DNA of 64,000 nucleotides from Methylobacterium sp. J-070 (GCF_022829385.1 NZ_JAKSXX010000053.1:1-64000); one strand, 5' to 3'; shown: positions 14,174 through 22,916, counted from the first letter of the stretch. Notes: a model not told the origin generated them from the sequence alone. Made by a program: numbers and translations.

Positions 14174-14372
14174 TCCCTTCAGCACGACATGCGCACAAGC
14201 GGTGCCCGGGCTCGGCGGCGTGCCCGGCGCGGGCCCGGCCCGGGGCGTGGGACGATCCGTCGTCGATCCTCGGCCGCGCGAATGCGATGTTTCCCCCGGG
14301 CGCCGCGGACGCTATGACCGTCGCCGGCCGCGGCGGATTTCGTCCCGCGGCCGGGCTCCCGGGACACGTGAG
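14174..14372. other. Intergenic stretch between attachment site and hpt
   Basis: These 200 bases are very GC-rich and hold no convincing gene. An in-frame upward extension of hpt to 14202 exists, but its residues look random. The hpt promoter should be here; I see no clear -35/-10 pair. Confidence 0.5.
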
Positions 14373-14939
14373 ATGAGCATCCCTGAACGGCGCGTCCGAA
14401 CCCTGTTCGACGAGGCGACGATCGCCAAGCGCAACGACGAACTCGCCCAGGAGATCCTGGCCGCGCGGCCGGAGAACCTCCTCGTCGTGGCGGTGCTCAA
14501 GGGCAGCTTCATGTTCGCCGCCGACCTGCTCCGGGCGCTCCACCGGGTCGGGCTCGCGCCGCAGGTCGAGTTCGTGCACCTGTCGAGCTACCGCACCGGG
14601 ACGGTCTCCTCCGGGCAGGTGGAGATCCTACGCGACGTCCAGAGCGAGGTGCGCGGGCGGGATGTCCTGCTGGTGGACGACATCCTGGAGTCCGGCCGGA
14701 CCGTCGTCTTCGCCAAGGACCTGCTGGCGGCGCGGGGCGCCCGGCGGGTGCTCACCGCCGTGCTCCTGGAGAAGCCGGGCAAGCGCGCCGTGACGATCGA
14801 CGCGGACTTCGTCGGATTCCTCTGCCCCGACGTGTTCGTCGTCGGCTACGGGATGGACGCGGCCCACGCGTTCCGCCAACTGCCCTTCGTGGGCGTCGTC
14901 GACTACGGCAGCGGCGACCCGGACCTGTTCGATCCGTGA
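14373..14939 (+). CDS. hpt: Hypoxanthine phosphoribosyltransferase
   Basis: The 188-residue protein is a purine phosphoribosyltransferase: VVAVLKGSFMFAADLLRAL (substrate-binding P-loop region), VEFVHLSSYRTG, and the PRPP-binding motif VLLVDDILESGRT. It salvages hypoxanthine, and probably guanine, with PRPP to give IMP and GMP in the cytoplasm. The C-terminal VDYGSGDPDLFDP is usual for bacterial Hpt. ATG 14373 gives the normal family length; a frame upstream is open but not protein-like. It is the first chromosomal gene past the element. Confidence 0.9.
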   Translation: MSIPERRVRTLFDEATIAKRNDELAQEILAARPENLLVVAVLKGSFMFAADLLRALHRVGLAPQVEFVHLSSYRTGTVSSGQVEILRDVQSEVRGRDVLLVDDILESGRTVVFAKDLLAARGARRVLTAVLLEKPGKRAVTIDADFVGFLCPDVFVVGYGMDAAHAFRQLPFVGVVDYGSGDPDLFDP

Positions 14940-15105
14940 CAAGCCTCCGGCGGCGCGGCATATTCGCCCCACGTCCCGCCGCGGCGGATGTTTTCAGAAT
15001 GTGACATCTTGACAGGCGCCGGATCCGTCGGTGTCAGTCGTTCACCATGAGCCCGAAGCCGTGACGGCGGGACGCTCGCAGGATCGAGGACGTTTACGGG
15101 ACCCC

Positions 15106-15471
15106 ATGGCGCGCATCCTGCTGGTGGATGACGAAGAGACTGTCCGGGGCTTCCTCAAGCGGGGGCTCGAGATCGACGGACACGCGGTCGTCACCGCCAA
15201 CGACGGCAGCGACGGCCTCGACCGCCTCAACGAGGCGGATGGCGGCTTCGACCTCATGCTCACCGACATCCGCATGCCGCTCATGGACGGCATCGCGCTG
15301 GCGCTCGCCGCCAAGCGCGATTTCCCGGACCTGACGATCCTGCTGATGACCGGCTTCGCCGACCAGCGCGAACGGGCCCGCGGGCTCGACGCCATCGTCA
15401 CCGACGTGCTGACCAAGCCGTTCTCCCTGGCGGATCTGCGCGCCACGGTGAGGCGGGCGCTCGCCGCCTGA
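15106..15471 (+). CDS. cpdR: CpdR-like response regulator
   Basis: The 121-residue protein is a single receiver domain: acidic DDEE at the start (ILLVDDEETVRGFL), phosphoacceptor Asp in LMLTDIRMPLMDG, conserved Thr in LLMTGFAD and Lys in LTKPFSLADL. Short stand-alone receivers of this shape in alphaproteobacteria are CpdR, which when unphosphorylated helps ClpXP degrade cell-cycle proteins such as CtrA and is phosphorylated through CckA-ChpT. A chpT gene lies 11 kb away. ATG 15106 is chosen because residues upstream of it are not receiver-like. Another single-domain receiver is possible. Confidence 0.65.
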   Translation: MARILLVDDEETVRGFLKRGLEIDGHAVVTANDGSDGLDRLNEADGGFDLMLTDIRMPLMDGIALALAAKRDFPDLTILLMTGFADQRERARGLDAIVTDVLTKPFSLADLRATVRRALAA

Positions 15472-15596
15472 AGCCGGCGCCCTGCCCCCGGCCGACACGA
15501 TCCACGTTCAGGCCCGTTTAATCATCCCCCTTAGGCCAAGCTTCACGAAGGCGTGGCACGGTTCGTCCGATCAGATCAGACTGAACGCAGTCCGCC

Positions 15597-15947
15597 ATGC
15601 ATCGCCGCCGCCGAGACTTCGATCGCCAAGGGATCGTCGCGCCCTACGATCCTTCGGACCGGACCCACTGGGAGCCGGAGGACACGTGGCACGGGGATGA
15701 GGACGAAGACGATGCGCGCCGTCCGCGCAGAGGCGTCCTCGGGCGGGTGGCCTCGCTCGTGAAGCTGACCGCCCTGGGGCTTCCGGTGGCGCTGTTCCTC
15801 TACGGCAGCTTCGCGGATTGCGGCGGGCGCCCGGCGACGGGCTGGCTCGGGCTCGTCGGCGCCGGCGCCTGCGCCCGGCACGAGATGCTCGGCACCGTCC
15901 TGTCGATGCAGGACAGCTTCGCCCTGCTGAAACGGCTCACGGATTGA
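15597..15947 (+). CDS. Hypothetical membrane-anchored protein, 116 aa
   Basis: The 116-residue product begins with a charged cytoplasmic segment, rich in acidic and basic residues (HWEPEDTWHGDEDEDDARRP). One hydrophobic span (VKLTALGLPVALFLYGSFA) follows near residues 52-71, then a short periplasmic part with two cysteines (CGG, GACARHEMLG). No family is recognised, though such proteins are common beside cpdR in Methylobacterium-like genomes as far as I recall. It may be co-transcribed with the next gene, which has similar topology. Confidence 0.6.
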   Translation: MHRRRRDFDRQGIVAPYDPSDRTHWEPEDTWHGDEDEDDARRPRRGVLGRVASLVKLTALGLPVALFLYGSFADCGGRPATGWLGLVGAGACARHEMLGTVLSMQDSFALLKRLTD

Positions 15948-16063
15948 GCCCCGCTCCCCGCACCCGGAGACCGGTTCGGCGCGGGGGCCGCGTCGAAACC
16001 CAGTTTTAAAAGACCCCCGCAGCCCGATCGATCCGCCGCCGCACCGATCCCTCCGAGTCCGCC

Positions 16064-16441
16064 ATGTCCAGCCAACCGCGCTCCTCGCCTTCGTCCGGCC
16101 CGGATTCCGACGCCATCGAGGAAGCCCAGTTCCGGGCGCGGATGGCGCGGCTCGGCCCGGACACGGGACGGGGCCGCGGACGCCGGGGTGCCCGGCCCGG
16201 ACAGGGCCGGGGCTTCCGGCTCGGCTGGACGGGATGGCTCGTCGTCAACGGGCTGGTCGTGGTCCTGGCGGTGGTGGCGGTGCTCGCGGTGCCGCCGACC
16301 CTGGCCTGCCGGCATCAGGATCGAACCATCGGGTTCTACGCCGGCGATTCGGTCGACCGCTGCATCTGGCGGGGCATGGCCGACCGCCTCGATACCGCCG
16401 ACCAGCGCCTGAAGCGCCTGATCCGCGGCTCCGGCCGCTGA
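16064..16441 (+). CDS. Hypothetical membrane-anchored protein, 125 aa
   Basis: The 125-residue product has a hydrophilic, arginine- and glycine-rich N-terminus (about 50 residues), one hydrophobic span (GWLVVNGLVVVLAVVAVLAV) and a C-terminal part with two cysteines (LACRHQDRT, VDRCIWRGM). Its topology and cysteine pair match the preceding 116-residue protein, so the two may be distant paralogues. No known domain is recognised. It ends 68 nt before tRNA-Thr. Confidence 0.6.
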   Translation: MSSQPRSSPSSGPDSDAIEEAQFRARMARLGPDTGRGRGRRGARPGQGRGFRLGWTGWLVVNGLVVVLAVVAVLAVPPTLACRHQDRTIGFYAGDSVDRCIWRGMADRLDTADQRLKRLIRGSGR

Positions 16442-16509
16442 GAGATCTCGGCTCCGCGCGGCCCGCGGGTTGAGCGGCGGCACGGCGGCTGGTAGCAAGC
16501 CTGTCGCGG

Positions 16510-16584
16510 GCCGGTGTAGCACAGCGGTAGTGCAGCGGTTTTGTAAACCGAAGGTCGGGAGTTCGATCCTCTCCACCGGCACCA
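16510..16584 (+). tRNA. tRNA-Thr (anticodon TGT)
   Basis: The 75-nt cloverleaf has acceptor strands GCCGGTG and CACCGGC, D stem GCAC/GTGC, anticodon loop TTTGTAA with TGT at 16542-16544, T loop TTCGATC, discriminator A and encoded CCA. The anticodon stem has one G-A mismatch at its outer pair. It decodes ACA and related codons. Nothing suggests it is used as an integration site here. Confidence 0.95.
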
Positions 16585-17035
16585 GCCCTTCCCGGCATGT
16601 CTAATGACACGCCACCGCCGGTTCGCCGGGCGGGGGCGAGCCCGTTACCGGCCTGCGCGGCGCGCCCGCGGTGATACGCGTTCACCCCTGCTTCGGAGGC
16701 CGGTCGCGCCCCCCTCGGGCTCGACGCCGAGGCCCGGACCCCGGTCGGCGCTCACCCGTCGTTCATCCGGCGGGATGCATCGTCGCTACGGCCAAGCTCA
16801 TCCGAAGTATTTCTGAATTGTAACCGATACGAAAACTTGGTTTTTTACAGTCAAGCTCGCGTCTCGCGAGATTAAAATTGGCTGAATGCGTAATTCAGAA
16901 CCGATTAAATCCTCCAGGCATACCAGCGGTGCCGGAAGGCGATGAGACGCGTCTTCGCGGCGGCCGGTCCCAGGATCGGCGCGGTGAAGTGCGGGGCCCC
17001 GCGGGGCCGCATCGCGCACGGTACGAGGCGCGACC
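16585..17035. promoter_or_regulatory. Regulatory region ahead of nepR-ecfG
   Basis: No gene is seen in these 450 bases. The stretch 16800-16915 is strikingly AT-rich for this genome. It holds an inverted pair TTCTGAATT (16811-16819) and AATTCAGAA (16892-16900), a perfect palindrome TCTCGCGAGA (16862-16871), and two copies of AACCGAT. I find no GGAAC...CGTT EcfG-type promoter here, so autoregulation by EcfG is not supported by sequence. Confidence 0.5.
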
Positions 17036-17281
17036 ATGACGGGGACCAAGGCGGAGCGGGCGACCGAAATCCCCACCGGGGCGGCGGATGTGACCGGGCC
17101 GGCTGCCGGCCGCCCGCCCCGGCCCGCGGGGCCGCCGGACGGGACGATCGGCGAGGCGGCGCGGGCCCGGATCGGGCGCGGCCTGCGCCTGCACTACGCC
17201 GAAGTCCTGGCCCTGCCGATCCCGGATCGCCTCCGGACGCTGCTCGATGACCTCGCCGCCTGCTCCGACACGGAGGCCTAG
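17036..17281 (+). CDS. nepR: NepR anti-sigma factor
   Basis: The 81-residue protein carries the NepR signature in its second half: IGRGLRLHYAEVLALPIPDR then LRTLLDDL. NepR binds and holds EcfG inactive until phosphorylated PhyR displaces it, which switches on the alphaproteobacterial general stress response. The first 45 residues are a Pro/Gly/Ala-rich disordered arm, as in other NepR proteins. It ends 2 nt before ecfG and so is in the same operon. No phyR gene is found nearby, although it often is in this order. Confidence 0.85.
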   Translation: MTGTKAERATEIPTGAADVTGPAAGRPPRPAGPPDGTIGEAARARIGRGLRLHYAEVLALPIPDRLRTLLDDLAACSDTEA

Positions 17282-17283
17282 CC

Positions 17284-17880
17284 ATGACCCTGTTGCTGCA
17301 CGCCGCTCCCGCGGGGAGTGGATCCGGACCGGCCCCTGTGGGGGCCGATGCCGAGATGCGCGACCTCCTGCTCGGGGCGATCCCGGCCCTGCGGGCCTTC
17401 GCGTTCTCGCTGACCTACGATCTCGACCGCTCGGACGACCTCGTGCAGGACACGCTGGTGCGCGCCTGGATCAACGCCGCCAGCTTCCGCCGGGGGAGCA
17501 ACCTCACGGCGTGGCTGTTCACGATCCTGCGCAACCTGTTCTACTCGGAGCAGCGCAAGCGCAAGCGCGAGGTGGAGGATGCCGACGGGGTGCATGCCGG
17601 CCGGCTGACCGCCCTGCCGGAGCAGGAGGTCCGGATGGAGATGGCGCAGTTCCAGAGCGCCCTGAACCGCCTGCCGCCTGCCCAGCGCGAAGCGCTGGTC
17701 CTGGTCGGCGCCCAGAGCTTCACCTACGAGGAGGCCGCGGCGATCTGCGGCGTCGCCGTGGGCACGATCAAGAGCCGGGTCAGCCGGGCGCGGATGCGCC
17801 TGATCGAGGTCCTGGGCATGGACGGCACCGACGATATCGGGCCGGATGCGCAGACCCGGGCGGCGCTGAGCCGGGACTGA
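17284..17880 (+). CDS. ecfG: EcfG-type general stress sigma factor
   Basis: The 198-residue protein has ECF sigma region 2 (AFAFSLTYDLDRSDDLVQDT, RAWINAASFRRGSNLTAWLF, ILRNLFYSEQRKRKREV) and region 4 (ALNRLPPAQREALVLVGAQS, YEEAAAICGVAVGTIKSRVS). The NLTAWLFTILRN and RKREVED features are typical of EcfG (ECF15). It directs RNA polymerase to stress promoters when released from NepR, which is encoded immediately upstream. The C-terminal tail (TDDIGPDAQTRAALSRD) is short. Confidence 0.9.
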   Translation: MTLLLHAAPAGSGSGPAPVGADAEMRDLLLGAIPALRAFAFSLTYDLDRSDDLVQDTLVRAWINAASFRRGSNLTAWLFTILRNLFYSEQRKRKREVEDADGVHAGRLTALPEQEVRMEMAQFQSALNRLPPAQREALVLVGAQSFTYEEAAAICGVAVGTIKSRVSRARMRLIEVLGMDGTDDIGPDAQTRAALSRD

Positions 17881-17901
17881 CCGCGCCCGGAGGCGGCCGG
17901 C

Positions 17902-18435
17902 TCACTTGATCAGCCTGACCACCTCCCGGAACCGCCTGTGCCGGGCAGTGCCCAGCCACTCGAACACCACCATCTCGGTGGTGACGATCTCGGCGCCGTG
18001 GGCCGCCATCCGGGCCAGCGCCGCGTCGCGGTTCTCGGTCCGGCGCGAGCCCACCGCGTCGCGGACCACGTAGGCCCGGCGGCCGGCCTCCAGGAGCCCC
18101 AGCACCGTCTGCAGCACGCAGATATGCGCCTCGCAGCCTGTCACCACGCAGTCACGGCCTTCGCGCAGCCGGTCGAGGAAGCCCGGTGCCTGCGCGGCCC
18201 CGAAGCTCATCTTCGGGAAGGCCGCCCCGGGCTCCGGGGCGAGGTCCGGCACGGTCGGGCCGAGGCCCCCGGCATTCTGCTCGGTGAACAGGACCGGCAC
18301 GTCGAGCAGCCGCGCAGCCTCGGTGAGGCGGCCGGTCTGGGCGATCACGTCCGCGCCCCCGGCGATCGCCGGCATCAGCCGGACCTGGACGTCGACGACG
18401 AGGAGGAGCGAGCGGGTCGGGTCGATCAGCGGCAT
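17902..18435 (-). CDS. Isochorismatase-family cysteine hydrolase
   Basis: The 177-residue protein belongs to the isochorismatase-like superfamily: catalytic Asp in LLVVDVQVRLMPA, Lys in FPKMSFGA, and the nucleophile Cys in CVVTGCEAHICVLQT. Members hydrolyse small amides or vinyl ethers; close relatives are YcaC-like or nicotinamidase-like. The substrate cannot be read from sequence. ATG 18435 lies 5 nt past the asparaginase stop, so the two genes form an operon, and an amide hydrolase role would fit that partner. Confidence 0.8.
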   Translation of the reverse strand: MPLIDPTRSLLLVVDVQVRLMPAIAGGADVIAQTGRLTEAARLLDVPVLFTEQNAGGLGPTVPDLAPEPGAAFPKMSFGAAQAPGFLDRLREGRDCVVTGCEAHICVLQTVLGLLEAGRRAYVVRDAVGSRRTENRDAALARMAAHGAEIVTTEMVVFEWLGTARHRRFREVVRLIK

Positions 18436-18440
18436 CGGCG

Positions 18441-19469
18441 TCAATAGGTGGCGAACAGGCGCGCCACCGCCTCCGGCTCCGTCGTGACGGTGAGCGCCAG
18501 GGCGAGCAGGATCCGGGCCTTCTGGGGCGTCAGGTTGTCGGCGCTCAGGATGCCGCGGCTGCGCAGGCGGGTGGTCAGGGGGACCACGCCGCTCCCGGCC
18601 CGGGTCGACATCACCACCACCACCCCGGCGGCGGCCGCCGCCTCCAGGGCGTCGGCCTCGCCGGGCGGGGTCATGCCCGGGGCCAGTCCGGCCGAGACGA
18701 GGCCGCGCGCCCCCGCGGCCCGGAACGCCCGCACCGCGGTGCCGTCGGCATCGGCGTAGCCGTAGGCGATGTCGACCCGCGGCAGCGCGGCCAGGGCCCG
18801 GATGTCGAAGGGCGTGCCCGGCGCGGTCGCGCGCTCCGAGCGGCGGTAGTAGCGGACGCTGTCGCCGTCGACCTGGCCGAGCACGCCGAAATCCGGCGTC
18901 CGGAAGGTCTGGAGCCGGGCCACCGAGGTCTTGGTCACCTCGCGGGCCGCCTGGATCTCGTCGTTGAGCACCACGAGGACGCCGCGCCCGCGGGATTCGG
19001 GGGCCGCCGCGGTGCGCACGGCCGCCACGAGGTTGAGCTTGGCATCGGTGGAGAGCGCGCTCATGGGCCGCTGCGAGCCGACCAGCACCACGGGGACGTC
19101 CACCGTCAGGGTCAGGCTGAGGGCGTAGGCGGTCTCCTCCAGGGTCGCGGTCCCGTGCCCGATGACGATCCCGGCGAGATCCGCATGCGCGGCGTGGAGG
19201 CGCTCGCAGAGGAGCACGAGGTCGCGCCACTCGGCGAAGCCGATCGCCGGGCTCGGAACCGCCCGGAACGGGACCGGTATCACGGCGGCGACCGCCGCCA
19301 GTTCGGGGACCGCCTCCAGGATGCCGCCGGCCTCGAGGCGCCGGTCGGTGGCGGTGTAGTCGAGGATGTCGAGGGGATCGCGCCCGAGCGACGAGATCGT
19401 CCCGCCCGTTCCGATGAACGCCACCTTGGGCAACCCGGCCTGCTGTCCTGCCGCCATCCCCGCCTCCAT
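18441..19469 (-). CDS. L-asparaginase (type I/II family)
   Basis: The 342-residue protein is an asparaginase: first catalytic Thr in FIGTGGTISSLG, second in IVIGHGTATLEETAY, then LVGSQRPMSALSTDA and GRGVLVVLND. It converts asparagine to aspartate and ammonia. No signal peptide is seen, so a cytoplasmic enzyme is likely. ATG 19469 is chosen because GGGAGG lies 5 nt upstream; the frame is open further but those residues look random. It is co-transcribed with the isochorismatase-like gene. Confidence 0.85.
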   Translation of the reverse strand: MEAGMAAGQQAGLPKVAFIGTGGTISSLGRDPLDILDYTATDRRLEAGGILEAVPELAAVAAVIPVPFRAVPSPAIGFAEWRDLVLLCERLHAAHADLAGIVIGHGTATLEETAYALSLTLTVDVPVVLVGSQRPMSALSTDAKLNLVAAVRTAAAPESRGRGVLVVLNDEIQAAREVTKTSVARLQTFRTPDFGVLGQVDGDSVRYYRRSERATAPGTPFDIRALAALPRVDIAYGYADADGTAVRAFRAAGARGLVSAGLAPGMTPPGEADALEAAAAAGVVVVMSTRAGSGVVPLTTRLRSRGILSADNLTPQKARILLALALTVTTEPEAVARLFATY

Positions 19470-19599
19470 GCCGAGCCTCCCGCCGGTTCCGGCTCCGCGA
19501 ACGCAGCCGGCACCGTGATGCCGTGCCGTGCGGCCCGGGTCGACCCCGGTCGGCGCAGGCAAGCGATGCGCCGGGCGTCAGGTCGCGCGGAGGGGAGCT

Positions 19600-20175
19600 T
19601 CAGCTCTGGAAGTCGAACAGCAGCGCCGCGCTGGTGGTGGCGGTGCTGGTGCCGGCCGCCCCGTAGCCGGCGCCGGCCGACTGGCTGCTCTGGAGTTGGT
19701 GGACGAAGGTCGCGAGCAGGTCGTTGGTGGTGGCGGTGCCGGAACGCGACGGGCTCGACGCATCGGCGGCGGCGCCCGGCGGGGGACCCGAAGGCGTGCC
19801 GTCCCCGCGCGAAGTGGCGGAGGCCTCGGTGCTTCGGCCGTGGCTGGCGAACAGGGCCTTCAGCTCCGTGGCCTGGTCGTCGGTGAGGCTGCCGCCGCTC
19901 ACCTGATCGGAGATGAGGCCGTCGATCCGGTCCTGCAGGGTGGAGGGGTCGAGCCTCGCCTGGGTGGCGCCGGCCGAGCTGGACCCGGCGCGATCCGCCG
20001 ACAGGCTGGAATCGATCGACGCGACGGCGCCGGTCAGCGCGGTGGCGTCCGCACCGCTGAGGGTGCCGGCCGAGACGGCGCGGCTGATCGTGTCCGACAT
20101 CCGCGCCCCGGGGCTGTCCTGGGCTGACCATCGCGGTGCGAGGGGCTGCGACGGCGCGGTGGAGACGGTACTCAT
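19600..20175 (-). CDS. Hypothetical Ser/Ala/Thr-rich protein, 191 aa
   Basis: The 191-residue product is low in complexity, rich in Ser, Ala, Thr and Gly, with a few ordered islands: RMSDTISRAVSAGTLSGADA, IDGLISDQVSGGSLTDDQAT and LKALFASHG. The spaced Gly-Ser-Leu-[ST] repeats (SAGTLSGADATAL, SGGSLTDDQATEL) look like paired helix-loop-helix repeats found in some alphaproteobacterial proteins of unknown role. There is no signal peptide. It is separated from the che operon by 210 nt. Confidence 0.55.
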   Translation of the reverse strand: MSTVSTAPSQPLAPRWSAQDSPGARMSDTISRAVSAGTLSGADATALTGAVASIDSSLSADRAGSSSAGATQARLDPSTLQDRIDGLISDQVSGGSLTDDQATELKALFASHGRSTEASATSRGDGTPSGPPPGAAADASSPSRSGTATTNDLLATFVHQLQSSQSAGAGYGAAGTSTATTSAALLFDFQS

Positions 20176-20385
20176 GGGGGCGCTCGGGTCACGGAAGGGC
20201 CGGGTTCGCCCGGCGGCGGGTCCGTGTGCAAATTACCCACGCGCTCGTTAAGGCCGTGTTTCGTGCGACGGCCGAATGCGCGGCAAGCGCCCGCGCCAGG
20301 CCGCGTCGAGGCGGGCCGCCTGTCCGAGGCATCGTCCGGCCGCGGCTTTCCGCGACCGGACGGGCCCGGCGCGGGCCGCGCGCCG

Positions 20386-21249
20386 TCAGACGTTGGCGGC
20401 CATGCGCAGCGGCGGCGCCGTGTCGGCCGGGCGGGCGGCCTCGGCGTGACCGTAGAGGCCGCGGTGCTTCGGGTGCGGGCTGAGCCGGTCGGTCAGGCCG
20501 ATCACCGTCTCGGCCGCCCCGAGCAGAAGTGCGCCCTCGGGGGCGAGCTGGGCGGCGAGCCGCGCGAGGACGTCGGATTTGGTCGGCGCGTCGAAGTAGA
20601 TCAGCACGTTGCGACAGTAGATCACGTCGAACTGGCCGAGCGACGAGAAGCTGTGCAGCAGGTTGAGCTGGCGGTAATCCACCATGGAGCGGATGCTCTG
20701 GGCGATCTGCCACTGCTCGCCGACCTGGGTGAAGTACTTGATCAGCCACTGCACCGGCAGGCCGCGCTGGACCTCGAAGTGGCTGTAGAGCCCGAGCTTG
20801 GCCTTCTCGATCACCTCGGTGGAGAGATCGGTGGCCACGATCTCGACCTGCCAGCCGGAGAGCCGCGGCGCCGCCTCCTGCAGCAGCATCGCGAGCGAGT
20901 AGGGCTCCTGTCCGGTGGAGGAGGCCGCGCACCAGATCCGCAGCCGGCGCCGGGCGGCGTTGCGCAGCAGCGCCTCCGGCAGGAGCGTGTCGCGGAACAG
21001 GTCGAACGGGATCCGGTCGCGGAAGAAGAAGGTCTCGTTCGTGGTCATCGCCTCGACGGCAGCCCGCTCGAGCGCGCCGTTCTGGCCGAGCTTGAGCGCC
21101 CCGATCAGGTCCCCGAGGCTCGCCATCCCGAAACGGCGGCAGATCGGGGTCAGCCGGCTCTCCACGAGGTAGCGCTTCTCGGCGGTCAGCGCGAGGCCGG
21201 AGCGCTGCTTGAGGAAGCCGCGCAGGTATTCGAACTCGAGCTCGGTCAT
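20386..21249 (-). CDS. cheR: CheR chemoreceptor methyltransferase
   Basis: The 287-residue protein is a CheR: N-terminal helical domain (LEFEYLRGFLKQRSGLAL), then the SAM-binding domain with RIWCAASSTGQEPYSLAML, EIVATDLSTEVIEKAK and DVIYCRNVLIYFD. It methylates glutamates on chemoreceptors, opposing CheB. ATG 21249 overlaps the cheB stop, so the two are coupled. It is the last gene of the che operon. The extra 25-residue tail is Ala/Pro-rich. Confidence 0.92.
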   Translation of the reverse strand: MTELEFEYLRGFLKQRSGLALTAEKRYLVESRLTPICRRFGMASLGDLIGALKLGQNGALERAAVEAMTTNETFFFRDRIPFDLFRDTLLPEALLRNAARRRLRIWCAASSTGQEPYSLAMLLQEAAPRLSGWQVEIVATDLSTEVIEKAKLGLYSHFEVQRGLPVQWLIKYFTQVGEQWQIAQSIRSMVDYRQLNLLHSFSSLGQFDVIYCRNVLIYFDAPTKSDVLARLAAQLAPEGALLLGAAETVIGLTDRLSPHPKHRGLYGHAEAARPADTAPPLRMAANV

Positions 21250-22439
21250 GCCGGCTGACCCGTGATCATGGCGCGCAGCGCCGTCGCGAGCTCGGGGAGC
21301 GGCAGCACGGCCTCGGCGAGGCCGGCCCGGGCGACGCTGCCCGGCATGCCCCAGACCGTGCTGGTGGCCTCGTCCTGGGCCAGAACCGGACCGCCGGCCT
21401 CGGTGAGCGCCCGGGCGCCGTGGGTGCCGTCCGATCCCATGCCGGTGAGGATCACCGTCGCGGTGGCGGCCCCGAACACGACGGCGGCGTCCTTGAACAG
21501 CACGTCGACCGCGGGACGGCAGAAATTGACCGGCGGCCCGTCGGTGAGCTTGATGACCGGGCCGTTCGGCCCGGCGGCGAGCCCCATATGGCGGCCGCCC
21601 GGGGCCACGTAGATGCGGCCCGGCTCGATCCGCTCCTCCGCCTTGCCTTCGGCCGCCTGAACGCCGGTGCGGGTGGTGAGATGCTCGGCGAACACCGCCG
21701 TGAAGATCGGCGGCATGTGCTGGACGATCAGGACCGGCAGGCGGCGCAGGGCCGCGGCGCCGATGCCCTCCAGCATCTCGCCGACCGCCCGCGGCCCCCC
21801 GGTGGACGAGCCGATCAGGAGCGCCCGGGGCTGGGTCCGGCTGCGGACCTTCGGCCGCAGGGTGAACGGGGTCGCCGGGCGGGGCGAAGCCGGGGCCGGC
21901 TGGGCCGCCGGCGCCGGGACGGGCGCGACCGGATGGCCGCCGGGGGCGGAGACGGGCCGCCGCGTCTTGGCGCGGGCCGAGCCGAACACGCGGACGCGCT
22001 CGATCAGCTCGATCCGGAACGTGTCCGAGGTGGTGACGCCGCGGCTGCTCTCGGGCTTGGCGATGTAGTCCACCGCGCCGAGGGCGAGGCATTTCAGGGA
22101 GATGTCGGCGTTGCGGGTCGTCAGCGTCGACATCATGACGACCTGGACGCTCGGGCTCATGGTGAGCATGCGCGGAAGCGCGGTCGTGCCGTCGAGCTCC
22201 GGCATCTCGATGTCGAGCAGGACGACGTCCGGGTCGTGCTTGGCCATCAGCTCCAGGGCGATCCGGCCGTTCGAGGCGGTGCCGACGAGCTCGAAGCCGG
22301 CCTCGCCGATCCAGCGGGCGACGAGGCCGCGCACCACGGCGGAATCGTCGGCCACCAGCACCCGGATCGCGGCGGCGGACGCGGTCGTGCTCTGGGTAGG
22401 CGTGGTGCGCAGCGGGGCGACCGCGGGACTCAGGGCCAT
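21246..22439 (-). CDS. cheB: CheB receptor methylesterase
   Basis: The 397-residue protein has an N-terminal receiver (IRVLVADDSAVVRGLV; phosphoacceptor D76 in VVLLDIEMPELDG), a Pro/Ala linker (about 170-205) and a C-terminal methylesterase domain with the catalytic Ser in LLIGSSTGGP, His in IVQHMPPIFT and Asp in LTGMGSDGTHGA. It removes methyl groups from chemoreceptors after phosphorylation by CheA. The length and order are those of a typical CheB. Confidence 0.95.
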   Translation of the reverse strand: MALSPAVAPLRTTPTQSTTASAAAIRVLVADDSAVVRGLVARWIGEAGFELVGTASNGRIALELMAKHDPDVVLLDIEMPELDGTTALPRMLTMSPSVQVVMMSTLTTRNADISLKCLALGAVDYIAKPESSRGVTTSDTFRIELIERVRVFGSARAKTRRPVSAPGGHPVAPVPAPAAQPAPASPRPATPFTLRPKVRSRTQPRALLIGSSTGGPRAVGEMLEGIGAAALRRLPVLIVQHMPPIFTAVFAEHLTTRTGVQAAEGKAEERIEPGRIYVAPGGRHMGLAAGPNGPVIKLTDGPPVNFCRPAVDVLFKDAAVVFGAATATVILTGMGSDGTHGARALTEAGGPVLAQDEATSTVWGMPGSVARAGLAEAVLPLPELATALRAMITGQPA

Positions 22440-22512
22440 GATGCTTGCCTCGGATACGGGTCGCGTGTGCAGGGGGCGTCGAGATTCGGGGCGTCGAGAT
22501 CGGAGCGCGGGG

Positions 22513-22905
22513 TCAGGCCGCGTCGGCGAGGAGGCCGACCTGCTCGAGCTTGGCCGTAAGGATGTCGCGGTCGAAGGGCTTCATGATGTACTCGTCCGCC
22601 CCCGCCCGGAGCGCCCGGGCGATGGCCCCGATGTCGTTCTCGGTGGTGCAGAACAGGACCTTCGGCACCTCGCCGCCCTCGCTGCGGCGCAGGGCCTGGA
22701 GGAACGCGTAGCCGTCCATGTTCGGCATGTTCCAGTCGAGCAGGATCGCGTCCGGCATGCCGGCCGCGCAGGCTTCGAGGGCGGCATTGCCGTCCTCGGC
22801 CTCGCTGACGTTCATGCCGAGGTCCTCGATGATCCGCCGGGCGACCTTCCGGATCACCGCGGAATCGTCCACCACGAGGCAGGTCGTCTGGTGCGGCGCT
22901 TTCAT
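22513..22905 (-). CDS. CheY-like response regulator
   Basis: The 130-residue protein is a single receiver: CLVVDDSAVIRKVARRI, phosphoacceptor Asp in AILLDWNMPNMDGY, Thr in VLFCTTEND and Lys in YIMKPFDRDIL. ATG 22905 has GGGAGAGG upstream and is preferred over a TTG 15 nt earlier. In a che operon between cheW and cheB it is the expected CheA phosphorylation target, giving motor or other output control. The output is not certain, because no flagellar genes are in the window. Confidence 0.85.
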   Translation of the reverse strand: MKAPHQTTCLVVDDSAVIRKVARRIIEDLGMNVSEAEDGNAALEACAAGMPDAILLDWNMPNMDGYAFLQALRRSEGGEVPKVLFCTTENDIGAIARALRAGADEYIMKPFDRDILTAKLEQVGLLADAA

Positions 22906-22916
22906 CGCCCTCTCCC

